The position numbers and the translations under genes are program-made. Under the pieces are notes generated by a model, which worked only from the letters and a program-made list of their open reading frames with translations, searched no databases and was not told where the DNA came from. 57,574 bases of DNA from an uncultured Bacteroidota bacterium (lineage in GTDB: Bacteria > Bacteroidota > Bacteroidia > Chitinophagales > Chitinophagaceae), in assembly GCA_903906365.1 (NCBI GenBank), contig CAIVKC010000013.1, positions 1 to 57,574 of the forward strand. Reading direction: 5' to 3'. Positions 44,061 through 53,239 of this stretch are shown here, one piece after another; the first letter of the stretch is position 1; each line of letters begins with the position of its first letter.

Positions 44061-45326
44061 ATGAAAATCCTCATTCAAAAAGTACATATTAACGACTTGC
44101 ATTCCCTTCATAACGGGACTATTAAAGATATTTTAATTGAAAACGGGGTCGTAAAAAAAATTCAGGAAAATATTTCAGAAACGGCGGACACCCTCATCCA
44201 GGAACCGGGCCTGCAGGTTTCAGCCGGATGGGTGGATATTTTTTCCCATTTTGGTGATCCCGGCTACGAATACAAAGAAACCCTTGAGAGCGGAGCCCAT
44301 GCGGCGGCTGCGGGGGGATATACCGATGTCTTCGTCATTCCGGACACCAAGCCCGTTGTCGACATCAAGGGCCAGGTTGAATACATCAAACAAAAATCCA
44401 AATCACTGAATGTCAATATTTTACCGATTGGGGCTGTAACCCGTAATCTGGAGGGCAAGGATCTGGCAGAAATGTATGACATGCATGGAAGTGGCGCGAT
44501 CGCCTTCAGTGATGGGACCCGGCCTGTACAATCGGCAGGCGTGCTATTGAAGGCCCTGCAATATGTAAAGGCATTCAACGGGGTCATCATCCAGGTACCC
44601 GATGATAAAAGTGTTGGCGCCAACGGGCTGATGCATGAAGGCATTGTTTCCACCCGGCTGGGACTTCCCGGCAAACCGATGATGGCCGAAGAACTCATCA
44701 TTGCGCGGGATATCAAACTGGCCAGGTATACAGAGTCGAAAATCCATTTTACCGGAGTGACCTCCCCGAGGTCCCTTGAATATATTCGTCGGGCCAAAGA
44801 CGCGGGTCTGTCTGTAAGCTGTTCGGTAACACCCTATCATCTTTATTTCAGCGACGAGGACCTGATCGATTATGATACCAATCTTAAGGTTTATCCGCCG
44901 CTTCGCACCAAATCTGACATTTCGGCTTTAAAACAGGCTGTTTTGGACGGTACGGTTGACTGTATTGCCACGCACCATTTCCCACATGAGTATGACAGTA
45001 AAATCGTAGAATTTGAATATGCCAAATATGGTATGACAGGGCTCGAAACCGCTTATTCGGTATTGAGGACGGTGCTGCCTGAGATAAACGGGCAGCAGAT
45101 GGCTGATCTTTTTAGTCTCAATGCGCGCAGGATTTTTGGATTAACCCAGCCCGAGATCAATGAAGGTAAAACCTGCTGCTTAACCCTGTATCAGCCCGAC
45201 ATGCCCTGGGTTCCCCAGGAGGAATCATTCCATTCCAAGTCTAAAAACACCCCCTTTATCGGAAAACAGCTTAGGGGAAAAGTAATTGGAATTATTAATG
45301 TAGAGAAGGTATTTTTGAACAACTGA
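44061..45326 (+). CDS. Dihydroorotase-like amidohydrolase with degenerate metal site
   Basis: A 421-residue cyclic amidohydrolase by overall sequence: GTIKDILIENGVVKKI, SAGWVDIFSHFGDPG, EYKETLESGAHAAAAGGYTD, SGAIAFSDGTRPVQSAG, HEGIVSTRLGLPGKP, VTPYHLYFSDEDL, NLKVYPPLRTK and NARRIFGL. It aligns with class I dihydroorotases, which close carbamoyl-aspartate to dihydroorotate in pyrimidine synthesis. Key residues differ. The D-x-H-x-H-x-R-x-PG motif reads D59-I-F61-S-H63-F-G65-D-PG, losing one metal His and the substrate Arg. The conserved catalytic Asp of ATDHAPH is His305 (ATHHFPH). It may be a non-catalytic PyrX-like partner or a redesigned enzyme; a true PyrC may lie elsewhere. The ATG at 44061 is preferred to a TTG one codon upstream. 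Confidence 0.83.
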   Translation: MKILIQKVHINDLHSLHNGTIKDILIENGVVKKIQENISETADTLIQEPGLQVSAGWVDIFSHFGDPGYEYKETLESGAHAAAAGGYTDVFVIPDTKPVVDIKGQVEYIKQKSKSLNVNILPIGAVTRNLEGKDLAEMYDMHGSGAIAFSDGTRPVQSAGVLLKALQYVKAFNGVIIQVPDDKSVGANGLMHEGIVSTRLGLPGKPMMAEELIIARDIKLARYTESKIHFTGVTSPRSLEYIRRAKDAGLSVSCSVTPYHLYFSDEDLIDYDTNLKVYPPLRTKSDISALKQAVLDGTVDCIATHHFPHEYDSKIVEFEYAKYGMTGLETAYSVLRTVLPEINGQQMADLFSLNARRIFGLTQPEINEGKTCCLTLYQPDMPWVPQEESFHSKSKNTPFIGKQLRGKVIGIINVEKVFLNN

Positions 45327-45352
45327 TTTGTCAACCAAAACCCCTTAATACA

Positions 45353-45868
45353 ATGGAAAAGAAAATTACTACTCACATAACTTCGGGGCTGCTCATCTCC
45401 GGAGTACTGATAATTTTGGCCGTAGTTGCCTATATCGCATCCTTTGACCAGCAAACCTGGTACAAATGGCTCAGCGGAATCCTATTTATTGGTGCTGTTA
45501 TTTACGTGTGCATTAACTATGGAAAACAGCAGGATAATAATGTCACTTTTGGCAACACGTTCGCCTATGGTTTTAAGACCAGCGCCGTTGTTACCTGTAT
45601 CATGATACTGTTTCTGATTGTGTTCATGCAGGTTTTTCCCGAAATCAAGGAAAAGGCCATGGATGAGGCCAGGAAACAAATGGAAAAGAATCCCGCCGTC
45701 ACAGAATCACAGATCGAGACCAGCCTGGGTATCATGAAAAAGGGTTTTTTGGTCATTTTGATCCTTGGATCGGTATTTTTCTACCTGGGCGGCGGTGCGA
45801 TTGCTGCCGTAATAGGGGCAGCGGTTACCAAAAAAAATCCCAGATCCCCCTTTGACAATCAAGCTTAA
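45353..45868 (+). CDS. DUF4199 membrane protein
   Basis: A 171-residue protein with four hydrophobic segments (LLISGVLIILAVVAYIA, WLSGILFIGAVIYVCI, AVVTCIMILFLIVFMQV, LVILILGSVFFYLGGGAIAA) and the central family motif VTFGNTFAYGFKTSAV. DUF4199 is widespread in Bacteroidota, function unknown, and is typically found just before a glycosyltransferase gene, as here (11 bp gap). Confidence 0.88.
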   Translation: MEKKITTHITSGLLISGVLIILAVVAYIASFDQQTWYKWLSGILFIGAVIYVCINYGKQQDNNVTFGNTFAYGFKTSAVVTCIMILFLIVFMQVFPEIKEKAMDEARKQMEKNPAVTESQIETSLGIMKKGFLVILILGSVFFYLGGGAIAAVIGAAVTKKNPRSPFDNQA

Positions 45869-45879
45869 GATTACCATAC

Positions 45880-46824
45880 ATGGATGTATCAATTGTAGTT
45901 CCAGTATTTAATGAGGATGAATCCCTTCCTGAATTATGTTCCTGGATACAGCGGGTAGTTCAGGATCACAACCTATCCTATGAGGTCATACTGGTAGATG
46001 ACGGAAGTACTGATAATTCATGGACAGTGATTGAATCACTGCATGCGGCCAATCCCCATATCAAGGGTATTAAATTCCAGCGTAACTATGGAAAATCAGC
46101 CGCCCTGAACGAAGGGTTCCGTTCCGTTACCGGAGAGGTAGTCATCACCATGGATGCCGATATGCAGGACAGTCCGGATGAGATACCCGAGCTGGCCCGC
46201 ATGATCCGGGAGGATGGCTTTGACCTGGTCAGCGGATGGAAGAAACTCCGCCATGACCCGATTTCAAAGACCATTCCCTCCAAGTTCTTCAACTGGGTGA
46301 CCTCAAAGGTTTCTAAGGTGAAACTCCATGATTTTAACTGCGGATTGAAAGCCTACCGGCTGAAAGTGGTAAAAAGCATAGAAGTGTATGGTGAAATGCA
46401 CCGTTACATTCCGGTTATCGCCAAATGGGCGGGTTTTAAGATTATAGGCGAAAAAGTGGTTGTACACCGGGCCCGGAAATATGGAACCACCAAATTCGGG
46501 GGATTCAGCCGGTTTATCAACGGCTTTCTCGACCTGGGTTCCATTACTTTTGTGAGCAAATACGGCAAACGGCCCATGCACCTATTCGGATCCCTGGGAA
46601 CGCTATTTTTTCTGCTGGGATTTGTAGTCAGCGGCTACCTGGTAATTTCAAAAATTGCCAGGCCTGAATTCAGCCTGACCAACCGCCCTCCCTTCTATAT
46701 TGCACTGACAGCCATGATCATTGGCTCGCAGCTTTTCCTCACGGGCTTTGTGGCTGAGCTGATATCCCGCAACGCGCCGGGACGAAACAACTACCTGATT
46801 GAAAAAAAGCAGGGGCTTTCTTAA
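45880..46824 (+). CDS. Family 2 glycosyltransferase, membrane-anchored (DPM1/GtrB-like)
   Basis: A 314-residue inner-membrane enzyme that probably moves a sugar to undecaprenyl phosphate. The GT-A domain (1-230) has VSIVVPVFNEDESLPEL, LVDDGSTDNSW, the RNYGKSAALNEGF motif and the metal-binding TMDADMQDSPDEI. Two C-terminal helices (LFGSLGTLFFLLGFVVSGYL and IALTAMIIGSQLFLTGFVAEL) anchor it. It is co-directional with the heptose genes and may supply a lipid-linked sugar for the same surface glycan (inference). Confidence 0.92.
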   Translation: MDVSIVVPVFNEDESLPELCSWIQRVVQDHNLSYEVILVDDGSTDNSWTVIESLHAANPHIKGIKFQRNYGKSAALNEGFRSVTGEVVITMDADMQDSPDEIPELARMIREDGFDLVSGWKKLRHDPISKTIPSKFFNWVTSKVSKVKLHDFNCGLKAYRLKVVKSIEVYGEMHRYIPVIAKWAGFKIIGEKVVVHRARKYGTTKFGGFSRFINGFLDLGSITFVSKYGKRPMHLFGSLGTLFFLLGFVVSGYLVISKIARPEFSLTNRPPFYIALTAMIIGSQLFLTGFVAELISRNAPGRNNYLIEKKQGLS

Positions 46825-46931
46825 TTTTGAGAACCGCTTTTTTTTAGGATGGAATTGACCGATGACCGGTCGGTTGGAGAAGAATTTTTTAAAGTGGATC
46901 GGAGACCACCCGGGTCAAATAAAACACTGCA

Positions 46932-48071
46932 TTGAATAAAAATATCATCATCATTGGTCCGGCCTATCCCCTGCGGGGTGGACTGGCCACATTTGACCAG
47001 AGACTTGCCAGGGAGTTCCAGCAGCAGGGGCATACTTGCTCCATATATTCCTTTTCGCTTCAATACCCTGCTTTTTTGTTTCCCGGAACCACCCAATACA
47101 GCACGGAACCGCCCCCCGAAGGAATTGACATACGGACGCGGATCAATTCAGTCAACCCGCTGAACTGGATCGGTGTCGGCAAAGAATTAAGGAACCTCCG
47201 GCCGGACATTATCGTGGTTCGCTACTGGCTTCCCTTTATGGGTCCGGCCCTGGGCACCATCCTGAGAAAGGTAAAAAAAAACAGGCACACCCGGATCATT
47301 GCCATTACCGATAATGTGTTGCCGCATGAAAAAAGGCCAGGCGACTTTCAGTTTACCCGGTATTTCCTGAAGAGCTGTGATGCCTTTGTCACGATGAGTG
47401 ATAAGGTCATGCAGGACCTGCGCCGCTTTGAACCGCTCAAACCTGCCAAGCAAGTGCTTCATCCCCTCTATGATAATTTCGGCCCAGCCGTTTCAAAGGC
47501 AGAAGCCAGGCAAAGACTGGGTATTCCGCTGCAGGATAAAGTATTGCTTTTCTTTGGATTCATCCGAAAATACAAAGGCCTGGATATCCTGCTGGAGGCC
47601 ATGGCAGACCAACGGATTCGCCAGCTGGAAATCCGGCTCCTGATTGCAGGGGAGTATTATGGCGATGAAAAAACCTATGAGGAGCTGATTGAAAAACTGG
47701 GTATTAGATCTTCCCTCCTGCTGCACACCGGCTTTATTGCCGATAGTGATGTCAGGTATTATTTGTGTGCGGCAGATGCCGTTGTGCAGCCCTATCGAAA
47801 TGCCACCCAAAGTGGCGTAACCCCGCTGGCATACCATTTCGAAAAACCCATGATCGTTTCCAATGTGGGGGGGCTGCCCAGTCTGGTTCCCCACGGCAAA
47901 GTGGGTCTGGTAGCCGAAGCAAACCCGCCTGCCCTTGCAGAGGCCATTCTGCAATTCTTCAAATTAGGCGAAAATTATTTTATTCCTCATCTTCGCAAGG
48001 AAAAACAGCAGTATTCCTGGACAAACCTAGTTCGAACCATTTTACAAATTGCCGATGATTTACAGAAGTAA
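46932..48071 (+). CDS. GT-B glycosyltransferase (GT4-like)
   Basis: A 379-residue soluble or peripheral transferase. The N-terminal Rossmann domain starts IIIIGPAYPLRGGLATFDQ, the glycine loop of family 4. The C-terminal domain has LLFFGFIRKYKGLDILLEAM, LIAGEYYGDEKTYEELIEKL and ADAVVQPYRNATQSGVTPLA, then the acceptor Glu-like EKPMIVSNVGGLPSLV. The start is a TTG at 46932 since no ATG precedes the conserved loop. Its end overlaps hddA by 17 bp, pointing to translational coupling and a role in attaching the heptose made by this locus (inference). Confidence 0.9.
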   Translation: MNKNIIIIGPAYPLRGGLATFDQRLAREFQQQGHTCSIYSFSLQYPAFLFPGTTQYSTEPPPEGIDIRTRINSVNPLNWIGVGKELRNLRPDIIVVRYWLPFMGPALGTILRKVKKNRHTRIIAITDNVLPHEKRPGDFQFTRYFLKSCDAFVTMSDKVMQDLRRFEPLKPAKQVLHPLYDNFGPAVSKAEARQRLGIPLQDKVLLFFGFIRKYKGLDILLEAMADQRIRQLEIRLLIAGEYYGDEKTYEELIEKLGIRSSLLLHTGFIADSDVRYYLCAADAVVQPYRNATQSGVTPLAYHFEKPMIVSNVGGLPSLVPHGKVGLVAEANPPALAEAILQFFKLGENYFIPHLRKEKQQYSWTNLVRTILQIADDLQK

Positions 48072-49077
48072 AGCCCCATTGCGTATAGGACTGGCCGGAG
48101 GCGGAACGGATGTCAGCCCCTATAGTGACCTCTATGGGGGGGCCATTCTGAATGCCACTATCGCCTTATATGCATACGCCAATATTGAACCCTTGCAGGA
48201 CAACGTCATCATCATGCAGTCCATGGACCGAAAGGAGGAGCAGCGTTTTGAATGGGCCAGCCACTTGCCGCTCAATGGGCAACTCGACCTGCTCAAGGGG
48301 GTCTATAACCGGCTGCAGCGTGATTACGGATTGCCCCTGACCGGTTTCAGACTATCCACTTTTGTAGATGCCCCGGCCGGATCCGGCCTGGGTACTTCCT
48401 CCACGCTGGTGGTAGCCATCATAGGTGCGTTTGCCGAGATGCTGCGATTGCCCCTGGGAGAATATGACATCGCGCACCTGGCCTACGAAATTGAAAGAAA
48501 AGACCTCGCCATGGCGGGCGGTAAACAGGACCAGTATGCTGCAGCCTTTGGCGGGGTAAATTATATGGAGTTTTTCGCGGATGATAAGGTAATAGTCAAC
48601 CCGCTTCGGATCAAGCAAAAATACCTGTTTGAACTGGAAAACAACCTCCTGCTCTATTACACTGCCACCAGCAGAGAATCGGCACGGATCATTGAAAAAC
48701 AGAGCCGCAATGTGACCGATAAAAAAGAGGGTTCCATCGAAGCCATGCACCAGCTCAAGCACCAGGCGCAACTCATGAAAGAGGCGCTGCTGAAGGGTCG
48801 CCTGCATGAAATCGGGGAGGTGCTTGATTTTGGCTTTCGTCAAAAAAGGAAAATGGCGGAAGGCATTTCCAATTCCCTGATGGAGGAAATATATGAAACC
48901 GCCAGAAAAGCCGGCGCCACCGGCGGGAAGATCTCCGGGGCGGGAGGCGGGGGCTTTATGATCTTTTACTGCCCGGAAATTTGTAAATATCAGGTCATCG
49001 ATGCCCTGACGGTTTTTGGAGGATATTGCAAACCCTATCAATTTGTTGATTACGGATTAACGACCTGGGCGATCTAG
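48055..49077 (+). CDS. hddA: D-glycero-alpha-D-manno-heptose 7-phosphate kinase (GHMP family)
   Basis: A 340-residue cytoplasmic GHMP kinase that phosphorylates C1 of D-glycero-alpha-D-manno-heptose 7-phosphate to the 1,7-bisphosphate. Motif 1 is PLRIGLAGGGTDVSPY, the ATP loop PAGSGLGTSST, and motif 3 GATGGKISGAGGGGFMIFY. ATG 48055 (MIYRSKAPL) is used; a TTG two codons earlier is unlikely. It overlaps the upstream glycosyltransferase by 17 bp and precedes gmhA by 3 bp. Confidence 0.93.
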   Translation: MIYRSKAPLRIGLAGGGTDVSPYSDLYGGAILNATIALYAYANIEPLQDNVIIMQSMDRKEEQRFEWASHLPLNGQLDLLKGVYNRLQRDYGLPLTGFRLSTFVDAPAGSGLGTSSTLVVAIIGAFAEMLRLPLGEYDIAHLAYEIERKDLAMAGGKQDQYAAAFGGVNYMEFFADDKVIVNPLRIKQKYLFELENNLLLYYTATSRESARIIEKQSRNVTDKKEGSIEAMHQLKHQAQLMKEALLKGRLHEIGEVLDFGFRQKRKMAEGISNSLMEEIYETARKAGATGGKISGAGGGGFMIFYCPEICKYQVIDALTVFGGYCKPYQFVDYGLTTWAI

Positions 49078-49080
49078 CCG

Positions 49081-49689
49081 ATGAGGCAGTTTACCCATAA
49101 AACAGGAACGACCATGATAGACAAGATCGAACACATTATCAGTGAATCAGTCGCGGTAAAAAATAAGGTACTGGCCGATAAAGGGCTTTTGGGCACAGTG
49201 GAAGAAATGGTTACTGTACTGGTAAAGACATTCAAAAATGGAAACAGGGTCTATTTTTGCGGCAACGGAGGCAGTGCAGCCGATGCCCAGCACCTGGCTG
49301 CTGAATTTTCCGGAAGGTTTTATACAGACCGGGACGCGCTTCCTGCCGAGGCATTGCATTGCAATACTTCCTATCTGACAGCTGTTGCCAATGATTATAG
49401 TTATGACGTGGTTTATTCACGGCTGATCAAAGGCATCGCCCAAAAAGGCGATGTGCTCATTGGACTGACCACCTCAGGCAATTCCCGCAATATCATCAAT
49501 GCCTTTGAAACCGCCCGTCAAAAGGGGGTATTCACCATGGCATTTACCGGTGAAAGTGGCGGGGAGATCAAAAAACACAGTGACTACCTGATCAACGTAC
49601 CCTCCCGGGATACCCCCAGGATTCAGGAATCACATATTTTACTGGGACATATTATCTGCCAGCTGGTGGAGGAACTCTATTTTTCCTGA
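49081..49689 (+). CDS. gmhA: Sedoheptulose 7-phosphate isomerase
   Basis: A 202-residue SIS-domain enzyme that converts sedoheptulose 7-phosphate to D-glycero-D-manno-heptose 7-phosphate, the entry step of the pathway. The diagnostic FCGNGGSAADAQHLAAEFSG and the second SIS loop LIGLTTSGNSRNIINAFE are intact, as is the C-terminal RIQESHILLGHIICQLVE, which supplies catalytic Glu/His. The annotated start may be the ATG at 49081 or one at 49114 (MIDKIEHII); the latter matches family length better. It lies 3 bp after hddA. Confidence 0.93.
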   Translation: MRQFTHKTGTTMIDKIEHIISESVAVKNKVLADKGLLGTVEEMVTVLVKTFKNGNRVYFCGNGGSAADAQHLAAEFSGRFYTDRDALPAEALHCNTSYLTAVANDYSYDVVYSRLIKGIAQKGDVLIGLTTSGNSRNIINAFETARQKGVFTMAFTGESGGEIKKHSDYLINVPSRDTPRIQESHILLGHIICQLVEELYFS

Positions 49690-49719
49690 TATCCACCCTA
49701 GCCCCCCATCAGCTTAAGT

Positions 49720-50436
49720 ATGAAAATCAACGAAGCCATTATACTCGCCGGAGGCCTGGGAACCAGGCTCCGCAGTGCCGTTCCGGAACTGCCTAAATGT
49801 ATGGCTCCGGTCGCCGGCCGTCCTTTTATACACCATGTGATTGAATACCTGAAGGGGCAGGGCATCCAAAAATTTCTGTTTTCCCTGGGTTATAAACACC
49901 AGGACATTGAATCCTACCTGGATGCAGCGTTTCCGGACCTGCAAAAAAGATATGTCGTTGAAAAAGAGCCCCTGGGTACTGGAGGGGCCATTAAACTGGC
50001 CTGCCTGCAGGCTACCGAAAAAACCGTATTGATAACCAACGGGGATACCCTCTTTAGGGTGGACCTTGCCAAACTGGCTGCCTTTCATTTCATGAGCGGC
50101 TCGGTTTGTACCTTATCCCTTAAGCCGATGGCGGATTTTGAACGCTACGGAGTGGTCGAGCTCAACACAGATTACAGGGTGGGGTCATTCAGGGAAAAAC
50201 AATATTATGAAAAGGGACTCATTAATGGAGGGCTCTACCTGCTGAATGTGGTCCCTTTCCTGGAAGAACCCTTTCCTCCAAAGTTTTCTTTTGAAAAGGA
50301 TTACCTGGAGCAATACTATACCACCCGGCGTATATTTGGTGTAGTGGATGATGCTTATTTCATCGATATTGGAATACCGGTTGATTACCAGCGCGCCCAA
50401 ACCGAACTGGCCGGTGGCGGATTGGGGAATGGATGA
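49720..50436 (+). CDS. hddC: D-glycero-alpha-D-manno-heptose 1-phosphate guanylyltransferase
   Basis: A 238-residue sugar nucleotidyltransferase making GDP-D-glycero-alpha-D-manno-heptose. The GT-A signature is ILAGGLGTRLRSAVPELPK with the metal region TNGDTLFRVD. GTGGAIKLA is the substrate loop. The C-terminus has YFIDIGIPVDYQRAQTEL. GDP specificity is inferred from the hddA neighbour; ADP-specific counterparts use a fused HldE, which is absent. The gap to gmhA is 30 bp. Confidence 0.9.
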   Translation: MKINEAIILAGGLGTRLRSAVPELPKCMAPVAGRPFIHHVIEYLKGQGIQKFLFSLGYKHQDIESYLDAAFPDLQKRYVVEKEPLGTGGAIKLACLQATEKTVLITNGDTLFRVDLAKLAAFHFMSGSVCTLSLKPMADFERYGVVELNTDYRVGSFREKQYYEKGLINGGLYLLNVVPFLEEPFPPKFSFEKDYLEQYYTTRRIFGVVDDAYFIDIGIPVDYQRAQTELAGGGLGNG

Positions 50437-50454
50437 CCCTGCTTTACCTTGCTG

Positions 50455-51030
50455 ATGACCAAATACAACTTCATGTTAGACCTCAAATCAATTGACAGCA
50501 GCTGGACCCTTTTTTTGGACAGAGACGGGGTCATCAATGAGGAAAAATCCCAGGGATATATCTATCATTATGGGGAATTTGTCTTTTATAAGGGGGTCCG
50601 GGAAGCAATACAATATTTTTCCAGTCGCTTCCAGCACATCATTTTAACCACCAACCAGCGGGGGGTCGGTAAAGGGCTGATGTCCGAAGAGGACCTCCAC
50701 CAGGTTCATAAACTGATGCTGCAGGATATAACAGCGCTCGATGGGCGGATTGATAAAATCTATTTTGCCAGCTCAATCCACGACGACGACCCCATGCGCA
50801 AACCTTATCCCGGAATGGCATTATTGGCAAAAAAGGATTTTCCCGCCATTGATTTTTCCAAATCAATCATGGTAGGCAACAACCTCAGCGACATGGCCTT
50901 TGGCCGGAATGCAGGCATGCATACCGTGTTCCTGAAAACCACCAGCCCGGACCAGACAATTCCCCATGAATGGATTGACCTGGCCTTTGACAGCCTGGAA
51001 GATTTTGCAAAAGCTTTGCAGAATTCATAA
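50455..51030 (+). CDS. gmhB: D-glycero-D-manno-heptose 1,7-bisphosphate phosphatase-like HAD protein
   Basis: A 191-residue HAD-IIIA phosphatase that should remove the C7 phosphate between the kinase and guanylyltransferase steps. ATG 50455 is used (TTG two codons earlier). Catalytic LDRDGVINEE with D22 and D24, then TTNQRGVGKGL, KPYPGM and VGNNLSDMAFGRNAG are present. The family zinc site, a Cys-x-His-x-Cys-type loop before RKPxPGM, here reads SSIHDDDPMRKPYPGM and has no Cys, so it appears to be a zinc-free variant. It is the last gene of the heptose block. Confidence 0.85.
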   Translation: MTKYNFMLDLKSIDSSWTLFLDRDGVINEEKSQGYIYHYGEFVFYKGVREAIQYFSSRFQHIILTTNQRGVGKGLMSEEDLHQVHKLMLQDITALDGRIDKIYFASSIHDDDPMRKPYPGMALLAKKDFPAIDFSKSIMVGNNLSDMAFGRNAGMHTVFLKTTSPDQTIPHEWIDLAFDSLEDFAKALQNS

Positions 51031-51111
51031 AATTTTGCCAGTTTTTTTCCGTTACAGGCCTGCTGCGGCATGTGCAACGTAACTTAGCAGTATAAAAACA
51101 GGGGAACCAGT

Positions 51112-52134
51112 ATGGCTCAACAATTCAAAAAAATGGCAGGCTGCCTGGCGATTTACTGCTTCCTTTGGGCGCAGGCTCCTTTGGTGGCCCAGACCTTGCC
51201 CAAGGCAGCCCTCAAGGACCTCCAAAAAAGGGAAGACTCCCTCAAGCCATTTGCTTACCGCATTGTTTTTGGACAGGAAAGTGCAGACCGGTTCCGGGCT
51301 GACAGCCTCTTTATCAAAATGCTGGTGCGGGCCCTGAAAGTCAACCAGTCTTTTTTTTACCCCTTCGATTCACTGCAGACCATATCCCGTTTATATGCGC
51401 CTGACAGCAGTTTTCGAATTTTCACCTGGCAGCTTAAAAAAGATGAATATGTCTATATGCAGCATGGCGCCATTCAAATGCGCACGGCTGACGGCTCTCT
51501 CAAACTCTTTCCACTCCATGACGCCTCCATGTTTACGGCCAATCCCCTGGATTCGGTCAGAACCAATAATAACTGGATAGGGGCCATCTATTACAGGATT
51601 GTGCTTAAGACATTCAACAATAAGAAGTACTATACCCTGCTGGGGTTTGATGATTTTACCATCAGCAGCTCCAAAAAGTGGATGGAAGTGCTCAGTTTTA
51701 ACCAAAACAACGAACCGGTGTTTGGTGGTCCCTTTATTTCGTTCCGGGAGGATACTGCCAAAAGGCCCGTCCAATACCGCTTCAATATTGAATATAAAAA
51801 GGAAGCCAGCGCCACCTTCAATTATGATCCCGATCTTGACCTGATAGTATATGATAACCTTATTTCTGAAACAAATGAACCGGACAAAAAGGATACTTAT
51901 ATCCCAGACGGTGATTTTGAGGGTTTTAAATGGGTTAACGGGCAATGGATCCACCAGGATAAAGTCTTTGATTTTAAGCTCAAAGACGGAGACTATCCCA
52001 AAGAAAAGCTGATACTGGACAATAATGGGATGCCCGATGAACAAAAACTGATGGAACAATCCCAGAAAAATATGCTGAAAAAACCGGCTGCCAAGACGGT
52101 CAAACCAAAAAAAGACGGCCAGCCATCCTCCTAG
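51112..52134 (+). CDS. Secreted conserved hypothetical protein
   Basis: A 340-residue protein with a signal peptide (cleavage near LVAQ, residue 27) and a soluble periplasmic body. Segments FAYRIVFGQESADRFRADSL, FDSLQTISRLYAPDSSFRIF and YYTLLGFDDFTISSSKKWM look like a conserved Bacteroidota protein that I cannot name. A tail rich in Lys, Pro and Ala ends it. No catalytic motif is seen. It lies 81 bp after gmhB and may belong to the same transcript. Confidence 0.72.
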   Translation: MAQQFKKMAGCLAIYCFLWAQAPLVAQTLPKAALKDLQKREDSLKPFAYRIVFGQESADRFRADSLFIKMLVRALKVNQSFFYPFDSLQTISRLYAPDSSFRIFTWQLKKDEYVYMQHGAIQMRTADGSLKLFPLHDASMFTANPLDSVRTNNNWIGAIYYRIVLKTFNNKKYYTLLGFDDFTISSSKKWMEVLSFNQNNEPVFGGPFISFREDTAKRPVQYRFNIEYKKEASATFNYDPDLDLIVYDNLISETNEPDKKDTYIPDGDFEGFKWVNGQWIHQDKVFDFKLKDGDYPKEKLILDNNGMPDEQKLMEQSQKNMLKKPAAKTVKPKKDGQPSS

Positions 52135-52216
52135 CGTAGTTCCCACATTCCCTGTCAGCCGCTAGGACAGTCCATCCGTCCGGCCACCTGGTCAGGCAAT
52201 GGCCAACGGGTGGGGA

Positions 52217-53239
52217 TTACCATACATTCTTAGGGCAGGAGTCCCCATAATTGTTCCCAATCAGGAAACCGACCATGATTTCATGGGTACCGCTGCTTAC
52301 CGTATTTAGGCGGGAAGTTGTCAGATCGTAGGCATAGCCAATATTGATGGCATTGGAGATATTTACTCCCACCATGGCCGCAAATCCATCATAGGTGCGC
52401 ATACTGGCTCCTACCCACATCAGATCCAGGTACTGTAGTTTCAGGTTAAAGTCAACCTGCATCGGCAAGGGGCTGACATATTTGACCATCAGCGAGGGAA
52501 TCAGGTTAAAATCATCGGTCAGCAGGAAGCGGTAACCGGCCGTAGCAAAGAAGTGAGGCACGGTCATGCCCTGCTGCAGGGAGACCGCTTTATCCACAAA
52601 AGCGACCCGCTGGGGAATGATCTGCTGGGCGGAGATACCGGCAAAATAATCGGAAGAATACAGCCATAACCCCGCCGAAAAGTCGGGTTTGATCCGGTTT
52701 ATCTGGCCGCTGTTGTAAACGGCAGGATCCACCGGCGTTTCGAAGAACAATTTGTTTCGGTCCAGGCTGATATCTGAAATTCCGGCCGCAAAACCCGCCG
52801 CCAGGCTGGTTTTTGCACTGATTCCGATGTGGTAGGCAAAAGTGGCGTAGGCAGAAAAATTATTCAAAGGCCCCGTATGGTCATCGACAACAATCAATCC
52901 GATTCCGCTGTGTGGTTTGGCTGCCGTATAATCCTCCCAGTAATTCCTTCCACGGGGATTTTCACCGGGCTTGTGAAATGAGGTCGCCGTGACCCGGTCG
53001 TCCTTTTTACCAATAGGTCCCTGAACAGTCAGGTAGGTGGTTACGGGGGCGTCCTGCAGGCCAACCCATTGGTGCCGGTGGCTGGCTTTGACATCAATGT
53101 AATTTTCTATCCCCGTAATTGCCGGGTTTATGATGTAATTATTGAGGATATACTGGGTGTACTGGGGTTTCTGTTGGGCACTTAAGGGAGGGGCTGCCAA
53201 CAGGCATAAAAAAGCAACAGGCCATAATTTTTTTATCAT
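52217..53239 (-). CDS. PorP/SprF family type IX secretion membrane protein
   Basis: A 340-residue outer-membrane protein. After the signal peptide (to SAQ, residue 22), the family hallmark QKPQYTQYILNNYIINPAITG is immediately visible, followed by strands such as LGLIVVDDHTGPLNNFSAYA-like HSGIGLIVVDDHTGPLN, GLWLYSSDYFAGISAQQIIP and the C-terminal VGVNISNAINIGYAYDLTTS. PorP/SprF proteins partner with secreted adhesins in T9SS or gliding, for example the T9SS cargo at 6065. No PorK/L/M/N core is visible nearby. It is convergent with the preceding gene. Confidence 0.93.
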   Translation of the reverse strand: MIKKLWPVAFLCLLAAPPLSAQQKPQYTQYILNNYIINPAITGIENYIDVKASHRHQWVGLQDAPVTTYLTVQGPIGKKDDRVTATSFHKPGENPRGRNYWEDYTAAKPHSGIGLIVVDDHTGPLNNFSAYATFAYHIGISAKTSLAAGFAAGISDISLDRNKLFFETPVDPAVYNSGQINRIKPDFSAGLWLYSSDYFAGISAQQIIPQRVAFVDKAVSLQQGMTVPHFFATAGYRFLLTDDFNLIPSLMVKYVSPLPMQVDFNLKLQYLDLMWVGASMRTYDGFAAMVGVNISNAINIGYAYDLTTSRLNTVSSGTHEIMVGFLIGNNYGDSCPKNVW

